From: Actinomycetota bacterium
GTDB taxonomy: Bacteria > Actinomycetota > CADDZG01 > JAHWKV01 > JAOPZY01
Assembly: GCA_025963875.1 (NCBI GenBank)
Contig: JAOPZY010000027.1
Location: 1 to 36,361, forward strand
Reading direction: 5' to 3'
DNA length: 36,361 nt
Shown: positions 19,742 to 29,041 of the stretch, piece by piece
Layout of the letters: each line of letters opens with the position of its first letter
Numbering within the stretch: the stretch's first letter is position 1
The notes under the pieces: generated by a model
What the model saw: only the letters and a program-made list of their open reading frames with translations
The model's database searches: none
What the model was told of the DNA's origin: nothing
Translations under genes and position numbers: made by a program

Positions 19742-20983
19742 GTGAAACGGACACCGCAGGTCTGGCGCTGCCGGGATGTGGTGCTCCGGGTGTCGGAGCG
19801 CACGCACGTGGTCGGGATCCTCAACGTCACGCCCGACTCGTTCTCCGACGGTGGCCGCTATACCGATCTCGACGCCGCGGTCTCCAGGGGGGCGGAGATG
19901 GCGGCGGGAGGAGCGGACGTCATCGACGTCGGGGGAGAGTCCACCCGCCCGGGCGCCGAGCCCGTCGCCGAGGCGGAGGAGCTGCGGCGGGTGATCCCGG
20001 TCATCGAGGCTCTGGTCCGGGAGGTTCCCGTGCCGATCTCGATCGACACCGCCAAGGCCGGTGTCGCGCAGGCGGCCCTCGACGCAGGCGCGGTCATCGT
20101 CAACGACGTGACCGCCCTTCGCGGCGACCGGCGCATGGCCGAGGTCGTGGCGACCTCGAAGGCGGGGGTGGTGCTCATGCACATGCTCGGTGATCCCCGG
20201 ACCATGCAGAAGGACCCGCGGTACGGCGACGTGGTGGCCGACGTCGGGGCCTCCCTGCTGGCGTGGGCCAAGGGCGCGGAGGCGTCGGGCGTCGAGTGGG
20301 AACGGATCGTCATCGACCCGGGCATCGGCTTCGGCAAGACCCTTGAGCACAACCTCCTGCTGCTCCGGAACCTTGGGTCGCTCACGGTGCTCGGCTACCC
20401 CGTGCTCGTGGGGCCGTCCCGCAAGTCCTTCATCCACGCAGCCCTCGGACTCCCGCACGGGGAGCGCCTCGAGGCCACGGCAGGCGCGGTGGCGTGGGCG
20501 GTGGCCCAGGGGGCGCAGCTGGTCCGGGTCCACGACGTCACGGAGATGGTGCGGGTGGTGCGGATGACCGAGGCGATCCGCGACGCCGGGGCGTCCTTCG
20601 AGGACGAGTTCGAGCCGCCGCCCGGCAGGGACAAGGTGATCGTACGAGGCCTCAGGGTCTTCGGCTACCACGGCGTCCATGCCCACGAGCAGGAGCGGGG
20701 CCAGGACTTCGTCATCGACCTTGAGGCGCACCTCGATCTGCGGCCGGCCGGGCGCGGCGACGACCTCGACGAGACCCTGGACTACTCCGACCTCGCCCGG
20801 CGGGCCTCCGCCATCGTCTCGAGCGAGCGCTTCAACCTCATCGAAGCCCTGGCGGAGCGTCTCGCCGCCGAGGTGCTGGAGGACCCGAGGGTCGCCCGGA
20901 CCGTGATCCGGGTGGCCAAGCCCGCCGCGCTTGCCGCCCGCAACGTCGAAACCGTCCTCGTCGAGATCGAACGGGAGCGGTGA
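19742..20983 (+). CDS. folP-folB: Dihydropteroate synthase fused to dihydroneopterin aldolase
   Basis: This bifunctional folate-pathway protein has 413 residues. The N-terminal part (to about residue 285) is dihydropteroate synthase: GILNVTPDSFSDGG, DVGGESTRPGA, ISIDTAKAGVAQAALDAGA and GPSRKSFI are present. The C-terminal part (from about 300) is dihydroneopterin aldolase: RGLRVFGYHGVHAHEQERGQDFVIDLE, then NLIEALAERLA. The linker is EFEPPPGRDK. In most Actinobacteria these are separate adjacent genes. GTG 19742 gives MKRTPQVWRCRD..., matching the usual FolP N-terminus. The stop overlaps the folK start (GTGA). Confidence 0.95.
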   Translation: MKRTPQVWRCRDVVLRVSERTHVVGILNVTPDSFSDGGRYTDLDAAVSRGAEMAAGGADVIDVGGESTRPGAEPVAEAEELRRVIPVIEALVREVPVPISIDTAKAGVAQAALDAGAVIVNDVTALRGDRRMAEVVATSKAGVVLMHMLGDPRTMQKDPRYGDVVADVGASLLAWAKGAEASGVEWERIVIDPGIGFGKTLEHNLLLLRNLGSLTVLGYPVLVGPSRKSFIHAALGLPHGERLEATAGAVAWAVAQGAQLVRVHDVTEMVRVVRMTEAIRDAGASFEDEFEPPPGRDKVIVRGLRVFGYHGVHAHEQERGQDFVIDLEAHLDLRPAGRGDDLDETLDYSDLARRASAIVSSERFNLIEALAERLAAEVLEDPRVARTVIRVAKPAALAARNVETVLVEIERER

Positions 20984-21477
20984 CAACCGGGGTGACCACC
21001 GCCTACATCGGGCTGGGGTCCAACCTGGGCGACCGGCTCGGCAACCTCCAGGCGGCCCTCAAGGCCCTGTCCGCCCGGGGACTGGAGCCGGCGGCTCGTT
21101 CCTCCGTGTACGAGAGCGACGCCTTGGGACCGCCGCAACCCGACTACCTGAACGCCGTCGTCTCGGTGCCGACCTCGTTGACGCCCCGGGAACTGCTGGA
21201 GGCGCTGTTGGCCGTCGAAGCCGAGCTCGGCCGCCACCGTGGGCAGCGTTGGGGGCCCCGGGAGATCGACCTCGACCTGCTGCTCTACGGCGACGAGATG
21301 GTGGAGGAGGACGGCCTCACGGTCCCGCACCCCGAGATGACCAAGCGCTCGTTCGTGCTGCTGCCCCTGCTGGAGATCGCCCCGGATCTGGACCTGCCCT
21401 CGGGCGAGCCGGCCACGGCTTTCCTGGAGCGGGACCCACCCGGCATCCGCAAGCTCGGCCCGCTTCCCCTGGGCTGA
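20980..21477 (+). CDS. folK: 6-hydroxymethyl-7,8-dihydropterin pyrophosphokinase
   Basis: HPPK transfers pyrophosphate from ATP to the pterin ahead of dihydropteroate synthase. The N-terminus AYIGLGSNLGDRLGNLQ, the central SSVYESDALGPPQPDYLNAVV, and RWGPREIDLDLLLYGD with the metal-binding Asp pair are intact, followed by VPHPEMTKRSFVLLPLLEI. It has 165 residues, normal for the family. GTG 20980 overlaps the folP-folB stop by 4 bp. With the fusion gene it supplies three consecutive folate activities; folE is not in the window. Confidence 0.97.
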   Translation: MTTGVTTAYIGLGSNLGDRLGNLQAALKALSARGLEPAARSSVYESDALGPPQPDYLNAVVSVPTSLTPRELLEALLAVEAELGRHRGQRWGPREIDLDLLLYGDEMVEEDGLTVPHPEMTKRSFVLLPLLEIAPDLDLPSGEPATAFLERDPPGIRKLGPLPLG

Positions 21478-21480
21478 GGC

Positions 21481-21504
21481 CGCCACTCGCCACGAGGAGT
21501 GGTG
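21481..21504 (+). terminator. Hairpin after folK
   Basis: CGCCACTC (21481-21488) can pair with GAGTGGTG (21497-21504) over 8 bp including one G-T pair. It starts 3 bp after the folK stop and precedes a new promoter for panC. There is no T-tract. Confidence 0.35.
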
Positions 21505-21550
21505 GATCTGGCCGCTCGACCACTCTGCGTAACGGCCCCCGGCAGACCCC

Positions 21551-21556
21551 TATAAT
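21551..21556 (+). promoter_or_regulatory. Consensus -10 element upstream of panC
   Basis: TATAAT at 21551-21556 is a perfect -10 hexamer in otherwise GC-rich DNA, 39 bp before panC ATG 21595. The -35 region is poor (GTAACG near 21529). It would start a panC-panD-coaX-lysS transcript. Confidence 0.55.
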
Positions 21557-21594
21557 GGTGGTGACCGGTATCCCTCAAGGAACTGGATCCCAAC

Positions 21595-22473
21595 ATGAAG
21601 ATGCACACCACGAAGCAGTCACTGGGCGCCGCCCTTGCAGGCGAGCGCCGGCAGGGCAGGACCATCGGCTTCGTTCCGACGATGGGAGCCCTCCACGAGG
21701 GCCACGTTTCGCTCATGCGGCGGGCGCGGGGCGAGAACGCCGTCGTCGTGGCCTCGATCTTCGTGAACCCGCTCCAGTTCGCCCCCACCGATGACCTCGC
21801 CCGCTACCCCCGCAGCCTGGAGGCTGACGCGGCGCTGGCCGCCGAGGCAGGCGTGGACCACCTGTTCGCTCCGGAGGTCGCCGAGATGTATCCCCACGGC
21901 TCGATTGCGACTCGTGTCGACGTGGGTCCGATCGGCGACATCGGGGAGGGAGCGTGGCGGCCCGGCTTCTTCGCCGGCGTCGCTACCGTGTGCTGCAAGC
22001 TCTTCCACATCGTCGCTCCCGACCGTGCCTACTTCGGCCAGAAGGACGCCCAGCAGCTCGCCGTCATCCGGCAGCTGGTAGCCGACCTCGATCTGCCGCT
22101 GGAGATCGTCGGGTGCCCCACCGTCCGGGAGCCCGACGGGCTCGCGCTCTCGAGCCGCAACACCTACCTCGACCCGGAGGCTCGACGGGCGGCGCCGGCC
22201 CTCGCTGCGGCCCTCATGGCCGCCCGGGATGCCGCGGCCAGCGGGGAGGAGTCGGCCGAGGAGCTCCGGTGGACCGTGAAGACCTGCCTGGAGGCCGAGC
22301 CGGGCATCCGCCTGCAGTACGTGGATCTCTTCGATGCGGATTCCTTCTCCGCCCGGGAACGCCTCGACGGCCGGGGGATCCTGGCGGCGGCGGCCTACGT
22401 CGGAGGTACCCGCCTGATCGACAACGTCGACGTGGTGCCGGCAGCCCTTCCGGCGGAGGTGAGGGGAAGATGA
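21595..22473 (+). CDS. panC: Pantothenate synthetase
   Basis: PanC ligates pantoate and beta-alanine with ATP. The HIGH-like nucleotide-binding motif is FVPTMGALHEGHVSLM. FVNPLQFAPTDDLARYPR, the pantoate/ATP loop GEGAWRPGFFAGVATV, RAYFGQKDAQQLAVIR and DGLALSSRN are all present. It has 292 residues. It starts a tight cluster: its stop overlaps the panD start (ATGA), which puts pantoate ligation and beta-alanine supply under one control. Confidence 0.97.
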   Translation: MKMHTTKQSLGAALAGERRQGRTIGFVPTMGALHEGHVSLMRRARGENAVVVASIFVNPLQFAPTDDLARYPRSLEADAALAAEAGVDHLFAPEVAEMYPHGSIATRVDVGPIGDIGEGAWRPGFFAGVATVCCKLFHIVAPDRAYFGQKDAQQLAVIRQLVADLDLPLEIVGCPTVREPDGLALSSRNTYLDPEARRAAPALAAALMAARDAAASGEESAEELRWTVKTCLEAEPGIRLQYVDLFDADSFSARERLDGRGILAAAAYVGGTRLIDNVDVVPAALPAEVRGR

Positions 22474-22871
22474 GGCGCACGATGCTGATGGGCAAGGTCC
22501 ACCGGGCGACGGTGACCGATGCCAACCTGAACTACGAGGGGAGCCTGACCCTGGACCCGGACCTGATGGAAGCTGCCGGGATGCTGCCCTACGAGCAGGT
22601 GCAGGTCCTCGACGTGGACAACGGGTCCCGCCTGACCACCTACCTGATCAAGGGGGAGCGCTCCTCCGGTCAGGTGGTCATCAACGGGGCGGCTGCCCGG
22701 CTCGTGGCGCCGGGCGACAAGGTGATCATCGTGGCCTACGGGGAGATGGAGGACGAGGAGGCCCGTTCGCACACGCCGAAGGTGGTCCTGGTGGACGGCG
22801 CCAACCGGCCCATCACGTCGCCCTCCCACGGTGCCGGTCCGAGCGCGGCAAGGTTCACAGCGTACGATTAG
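22470..22871 (+). CDS. panD: Aspartate 1-decarboxylase (pyruvoyl enzyme)
   Basis: PanD makes beta-alanine from aspartate and self-cleaves to form a pyruvoyl group. The site is Gly24-Ser25 in LNYEGSLTLD, at the same position as in the E. coli enzyme. The start MRRTMLMGKVHRATVTDANL and the motif GAAARLVAPGDKVIIVAYG are typical. The protein has 133 residues and begins at ATG 22470, overlapping panC. It ends 3 bp before coaX. Confidence 0.97.
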   Translation: MRRTMLMGKVHRATVTDANLNYEGSLTLDPDLMEAAGMLPYEQVQVLDVDNGSRLTTYLIKGERSSGQVVINGAAARLVAPGDKVIIVAYGEMEDEEARSHTPKVVLVDGANRPITSPSHGAGPSAARFTAYD

Positions 22872-22874
22872 GCC

Positions 22875-23651
22875 ATGCTGCTCGCCGTCGACACCGGCAA
22901 CACCCAGACCCATATCGGCATCTTCCGCAGGGAGAGCCTGGTTGCGCAGTGGCGTACCTCCACCGAGCCAGGCCGGACGGCGGATGAGCTCGCCCTGATC
23001 TTCCAGCAGTTCCTCGCCCTCGTGGGCCTCTCGTTCTCCCGCGAGGTGACGGGGGTCGTGCTCGGCAGCGTCGTCCCGGCGCAGACCACCGCACTCCGGG
23101 AGATGGTGGCCAGGTACTTCCACTTCGAGCCGGTGGTTGTCGAGGCCGGCATCCGGACCGGGCTCCCCGTGAAGACGGATCACCCCAGGGAGGTCGGGGC
23201 GGACCGCATCGTCAACGCCGTCGCAGCCCTGGACCTCGTCGCCCCGCCGCTGATCGTCGTCGACTTCGGGACGGCCACCACGTTCGACGCCGTCGGGGAG
23301 CGCGGCGACTACCTCGGGGGCGCCATCGCCCCCGGCCTGGAGATCTCCGCCGACGCCCTCTTCCGCGTCGCCGCCCAGATCCAGAAGGTGGAGCTGGTCG
23401 TGCCGGACGACGTCATCGGGCGGTCCACGGTCGAGGCGGTCCGCTCGGGGGTCCTCCTCGGCGCCGCCGCCATGGTGGACGGGATGATCGAGCGGATGTC
23501 CAAGGCCCTCGGCGGCCACGTATCCGTGCTGGCCACCGGCGGGCTGGCGCCAACGGTCCTCCCGGCGTGCAACAGCACCATCCGCCACGAGCCCGAGCTC
23601 ACCCTCATGGGGCTCCGCCTCATCTACGAGCGCAATGCCGGCCCCGTCTGA
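22875..23651 (+). CDS. coaX: Type III pantothenate kinase
   Basis: CoaX catalyses the first step of CoA synthesis. The ASKHA phosphate motifs are visible: LLAVDTGNTQTHIGIF at the N-terminus, the Asp in PREVGADRIVNAVAA, and VVDFGTATTFDAV. GGAIAPGLEIS and LATGGLAP follow. It has 258 residues. A -10-like TACGAT ends 6 nt before the ATG, within the panD end, so a short-leader internal promoter is possible but not required. It overlaps lysS by 17 bp. Confidence 0.96.
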   Translation: MLLAVDTGNTQTHIGIFRRESLVAQWRTSTEPGRTADELALIFQQFLALVGLSFSREVTGVVLGSVVPAQTTALREMVARYFHFEPVVVEAGIRTGLPVKTDHPREVGADRIVNAVAALDLVAPPLIVVDFGTATTFDAVGERGDYLGGAIAPGLEISADALFRVAAQIQKVELVVPDDVIGRSTVEAVRSGVLLGAAAMVDGMIERMSKALGGHVSVLATGGLAPTVLPACNSTIRHEPELTLMGLRLIYERNAGPV

Positions 23652-25032
23652 CGGCGCGCCGCTGCGCTTCGACCGGACCTCGACGCCGGGGGAGCTGGTC
23701 GCCAAGCACGGGTCGCTGGAGCCCGGTGCCTCGACGGGCGAGATCCATCGCGTCGCCGGGCGGATCCAGACCACCCGCGGGCACGGCAAGGTCGCGTTCG
23801 CCGACCTCGGCGACTGGGGTGGCAAGATCCAGCTCTTCGCCCGGGCAGACCGGCTGGGGGACCGCTTCGAGGACTTCCTCGCCCTCGGAGTTGGTGACTG
23901 GGTGGGGGCCTCGGGCGAGGTGGTCACGACGCGCACCGGTGAGCTGTCGATCCTCCTCGACGGCTTCGAGCTCCTCGCCAAGTCCCGCCGGCCGTGGCCG
24001 GACAAGCGTTCCGGCCTCCAGGACGTCGAACGCCGGCATCGCCAGCGGTACCTCGACCTCGCCACGAACGCCCGGGCCCGCGAGGTGCTGATGGCCCGCT
24101 CGAAGACGGTGGCGGAGATCCGGCGCTGGCTCTCGGACCGCGGCTTCATCGAGGTCGAGACGCCGATGTTGCACCCCATCCCCGGCGGGGCGCTCGCCAA
24201 GCCCTTCGTTACGCACCACGAGACGCTCGGCGTCGACCTCTACCTGCGCATCGCCCCCGAGCTCTACCTGAAGCGGCTGCTGGTCGGAGGCATGGAACGG
24301 GTGTTCGAGCTCAACCGGAACTTCCGCAACGAGGGGGTCTCGACCCAGCACAACCCCGAGTTCACCATGCTCGAGGCCTACCAGGCCTACGGCGACTACA
24401 CCGACATGGCGGACCTGCTCGAGAGCCTGATCCGCGACGTCGCCCAGTCCGTCACGGGCGGGCTCGTCGTGCCCTGGCACGACATCGACATCGACCTCGG
24501 GACCTTCCGGCGGGTCCGGCTCGTCGACCTGGTGCGGGAAGCGGGAGCGGACCCCGACGCCGACCTGGCGGCCGAGTGCGAGCGCCTCGGCGTTGCTTTC
24601 GACCCGAAATGGCCCTGGGGCAAGCTCCTGGTCGAGATCTACGAGAAGAAGGTCGAGCACACCCTCGTCCAGCCGACGTTCGTCCTCGACTTCCCCCGTG
24701 ACGTCTCCCCGCTCGCCCGGACCCACCGCACGGATCCCCGCTTCACCGAACACCTCGAACTGATCATCGGCGGCATGGAGATCGCGCCCGCCTACTCCGA
24801 GCTCAACGACCCGGTCGAGCAACTCGCCAGGTTCCAGGCGCAGGCCGATGGCGCCGCCGGCCCGGAGGACGAGGCCCACCGGATCGACGAGGACTTCCTC
24901 ACCGCCCTGGAGTACGGGATGCCCCCGGCGGGGGGCCTGGGGCTCGGCATCGACCGCCTGGTGATGCTGCTGACGGATTCGCCGTCGATCCGGGACGTGA
25001 TCCTCTTCCCGGCCCTCCGTCCCGAGGACTGA
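23635..25032 (+). CDS. lysS: Lysyl-tRNA synthetase, class II
   Basis: This enzyme charges tRNA-Lys. An N-terminal OB-fold (RVAGRIQTTRGHGKVAFADLGDWGGKIQLF) is followed by the class II core. Motif 1 is around FIEVETPMLHPIPGGALAKPF, motif 2 is ERVFELNRNFRNEGVSTQHNPEFTMLE, and motif 3 is GLGLGIDRLVMLLT near the C-terminus. It has 465 residues. ATG 23635 lies inside coaX, which implies coupling. In mycobacteria lsr2 and clpC1 follow lysS; here a palindromic element and an ACT gene intervene. Confidence 0.97.
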   Translation: MPAPSDGAPLRFDRTSTPGELVAKHGSLEPGASTGEIHRVAGRIQTTRGHGKVAFADLGDWGGKIQLFARADRLGDRFEDFLALGVGDWVGASGEVVTTRTGELSILLDGFELLAKSRRPWPDKRSGLQDVERRHRQRYLDLATNARAREVLMARSKTVAEIRRWLSDRGFIEVETPMLHPIPGGALAKPFVTHHETLGVDLYLRIAPELYLKRLLVGGMERVFELNRNFRNEGVSTQHNPEFTMLEAYQAYGDYTDMADLLESLIRDVAQSVTGGLVVPWHDIDIDLGTFRRVRLVDLVREAGADPDADLAAECERLGVAFDPKWPWGKLLVEIYEKKVEHTLVQPTFVLDFPRDVSPLARTHRTDPRFTEHLELIIGGMEIAPAYSELNDPVEQLARFQAQADGAAGPEDEAHRIDEDFLTALEYGMPPAGGLGLGIDRLVMLLTDSPSIRDVILFPALRPED

Positions 25033-25060
25033 CCCCGCTCGGCACCTGAGCTAAGAAGAG

Positions 25061-25104
25061 GTCCGCAACCGAAAACCGTGTCCCACACGGATAACGTTGC
25101 GGAC
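25061..25104. repeat. Nested palindromic element, copy 2 (lysS/ACT intergenic)
   Basis: The outer arms GTCCGCAAC (25061-25069) and GTTGCGGAC (25096-25104) are perfect. The inner arms CCGTG (25076-25080) and CACGG (25086-25090) form a second stem. The spacer text GAAAACCGTGTCC is identical to copy 1 at 9670-9720. It lies between convergent genes, 28 bp after the lysS stop, so it could also act as a terminator there. Confidence 0.9.
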
Positions 25105-25132
25105 TTGTGCCTGGGGGCAGGCTCCAGGGCCC

Positions 25133-25513
25133 CTACAGGTCCCGGCGGGCCTTGTGGAGGTCGTCCACGGCGACGACCAGCTCCTTGTCCCCGGCCCTGC
25201 CCCCGGCGATGTAGAGGCTGGTGATGTTGATCCCCGCATCCGCCAGGCGCCGGGCGAAGCGGCCGAGCTCGCCGGGGCGGTCGTCGAGGGAGATCGACAG
25301 GACCTCCTGGACTCCCACGACCTGCCACCCACCGTCCTGCAGGGCCTGCATCGCCCGGTCTGCCTCCTGCACGACGAAGTGGAGGAAACCCCGGCCGTCG
25401 TAGGTGAAGGCGGCGGCGGCCGTGATGTTGACCCTGGCCTCCCCCAGCAACTCGCCCAGCGAGGCCATCATCCCCGGGCGGTCCTCGGCTTCGATGACGA
25501 TCTCGGTCGGCAT
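25133..25513 (-). CDS. Protein with two ACT domains
   Basis: This 126-residue protein consists of two ACT-type regulatory folds in tandem. One is TEIVIEAEDRPGMMASLGELLGEARVNITAAAAF; the other is LSISLDDRPGELGRFARRLADAGINITSLYI, each with the DRPG(x)L turn and the (V/I)NI strand. Stand-alone ACT proteins usually bind amino acids and control enzymes or transcription. The ligand and target here are unknown. AAAGGTACCAGGT precedes ATG 25513. It is divergent from clpC and convergent with lysS. Confidence 0.9.
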   Translation of the reverse strand: MPTEIVIEAEDRPGMMASLGELLGEARVNITAAAAFTYDGRGFLHFVVQEADRAMQALQDGGWQVVGVQEVLSISLDDRPGELGRFARRLADAGINITSLYIAGGRAGDKELVVAVDDLHKARRDL

Positions 25514-25885
25514 ACCTGGTACCTTTGACGAGAGGCGGTTCGAATCCTAACGCTTCCCTGGGCTCCCAGACTTCGGGCTTGTGCCAATCGGGCATACAAT
25601 GATGATTCGGACGACCCCCTGCTCGCATATCCAGCAAACGCTCTGCGGAACCGATACTGGATAGGTAGGGCCGGTGGGCGGGTACGCTTGTAAGGCCCGG
25701 CAGGGAACTTAACAGGCCGGTAACGGTAGAGAAGCGGTCCTCCGTATAATGGGGGAAGGGCCGGGACCCCCTTACGGGACCCCAGATCCCAGGCCCCGAC
25801 GACGAGGAGAGGGTGACGAGGATAGGTACTACGCACGCAGCATTCGGCCAACAAGGACTGTGCGTCAGTCAGAAGGACGGCCAGC
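25514..25885. other. clpC upstream region
   Basis: This 372-bp gap between divergent genes holds the clpC promoter and a leader of about 130 nt. The candidate -10 is annotated at 25745-25750; another -10-like TACAAT is at 25595-25600. I found no convincing ClgR, CtsR or HrcA operator. No gene is supported here. Confidence 0.55.
25745..25750 (+). promoter_or_regulatory. Consensus -10 element upstream of clpC
   Basis: TATAAT at 25745-25750 is a perfect -10 hexamer, 136 bp before ATG 25886. No good -35 is at 16-18 bp. The long leader could carry regulation, but no structure was identified with confidence. Confidence 0.5.
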
Positions 25886-28393
<2,508 letters not shown>

Positions 28394-28416
28394 CACTCAC
28401 CACCGCTTCCCACTCC

Positions 28417-28440
28417 CAGCGCCCCCTTTCGGGGGCGCTG
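28417..28440 (+). terminator. clpC terminator hairpin
   Basis: CAGCGCCCCC (28417-28426) pairs perfectly with GGGGGCGCTG (28431-28440), with a TTTC tetraloop, 24 bp after the clpC stop. There is no T-tract, but the stem is very stable. Confidence 0.75.
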
Positions 28441-28491
28441 GCGCGTCCGGCCCCGGTTCACACCCTCCTTCCGCTGGGGGAGGCGAGAGGT

Positions 28492-28532
28492 TTTCGTAAC
28501 TTTTCGTTCCCAGGCAACGAAAAGTTACGAAA
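28492..28532. repeat. Perfect 17-bp inverted repeat
   Basis: TTTCGTAACTTTTCGTT (28492-28508) is repeated inverted at 28516-28532 with no mismatch and a 7-nt loop. It is AT-rich, against GC-rich flanks. It lies downstream of the clpC terminator and 39 bp before the promoter of the ArsR-permease operon. It may be a palindromic insertion, a second terminator or a protein-binding site. Confidence 0.88.
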
Positions 28533-28571
28533 CGTACGCTGTTCCCTCCCGGCCCTTTCGACCCCTTGCTT

Positions 28572-28600
28572 TTGACGTCCCACAGACATATGGTTACCAT
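28572..28600 (+). promoter_or_regulatory. Sigma-70-type promoter of the ArsR-permease operon
   Basis: TTGACG (28572-28577) and TACCAT (28595-28600) are separated by 17 bp. The downstream palindrome at 28598-28623 overlaps the -10 and the expected start site. The nonamer TTGACGTCC recurs at 30243-30251 in front of the next ArsR gene. Confidence 0.65.
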
Positions 28601-28623
28601 GTCCGTACGGACGTACGGACATG
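28598..28623. promoter_or_regulatory. Palindromic operator of the ArsR-permease operon
   Basis: CATGTCCGTAC (28598-28608) and GTACGGACATG (28613-28623) form a perfect 11-bp inverted repeat with a GGAC spacer. It contains tandem GTACGGAC units (28605-28612 and 28613-28620). It covers the -10 and start site, so binding would block initiation. The likely ligand is the ArsR protein encoded at 28637. Confidence 0.75.
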
Positions 28624-28636
28624 TAAGGAGATTGGC

Positions 28637-29041
28637 ATGAGCCCACGCAAGTCGTCAGCACTCGAGCACCATCATCCCGTCGTTCCGGAGCGGGTTGCTC
28701 GGGCGCAGGAGGGGCTCCTATCCGCTGACGACGCCCAACGCCTGGCAAGTGTCCTGGGGCTGTTGGCTGACCCCGTGCGCTCCCGCATCCTGTATGCCCT
28801 GGACCTGGTCGAGGAGCTGTGTGTGGGGGATCTGGCCCTGGCCCTGGGTACGACGGAGGACGCTGTCAGCTACGGCCTGCGGATCCTCCGCACCGCCGGG
28901 CTGGTCCAGGCCCGGAAGGACGGGCGGATCATCTTCTACCGCTTGGCGACCAACTTCCCGGAGCCTCTGCTGGAGCACTGCCTGCGGGAGCTGGTCGTGC
29001 TGTCCCGAGCGGTCCAGGGACTCGACGGCGAGGAGGTGTGA
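28637..29041 (+). CDS. ArsR/SmtB-family repressor, sensor 1
   Basis: This winged-helix regulator has 134 residues. The fold is clear: LASVLGLLADPVRSRILYAL, then ELCVGDLALALGTTEDAVSYGLRILRTAGLVQARKDGRIIFYRL. The Cys pair (CxC) of ArsR/CadC is reduced to a single Cys in ELCVGD. Other possible ligands are the N-terminal HHH (residues 11-13) and EHC near the C-terminal helix (LLEHCLREL). AAGGAG lies upstream of ATG 28637. It overlaps the permease start by 1 nt (TGATG), so the two are co-translated, and it should bind the palindrome at its own promoter. The inducing metal is unknown. Confidence 0.9.
   Translation: MSPRKSSALEHHHPVVPERVARAQEGLLSADDAQRLASVLGLLADPVRSRILYALDLVEELCVGDLALALGTTEDAVSYGLRILRTAGLVQARKDGRIIFYRLATNFPEPLLEHCLRELVVLSRAVQGLDGEEV

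Noticed and set aside
25640-25665. ClgR or heat-shock type operator upstream of clpC
   Set aside because: The sequence around ACGCTCTGCGGAAC only loosely resembles the half-sites; arms do not match well enough.
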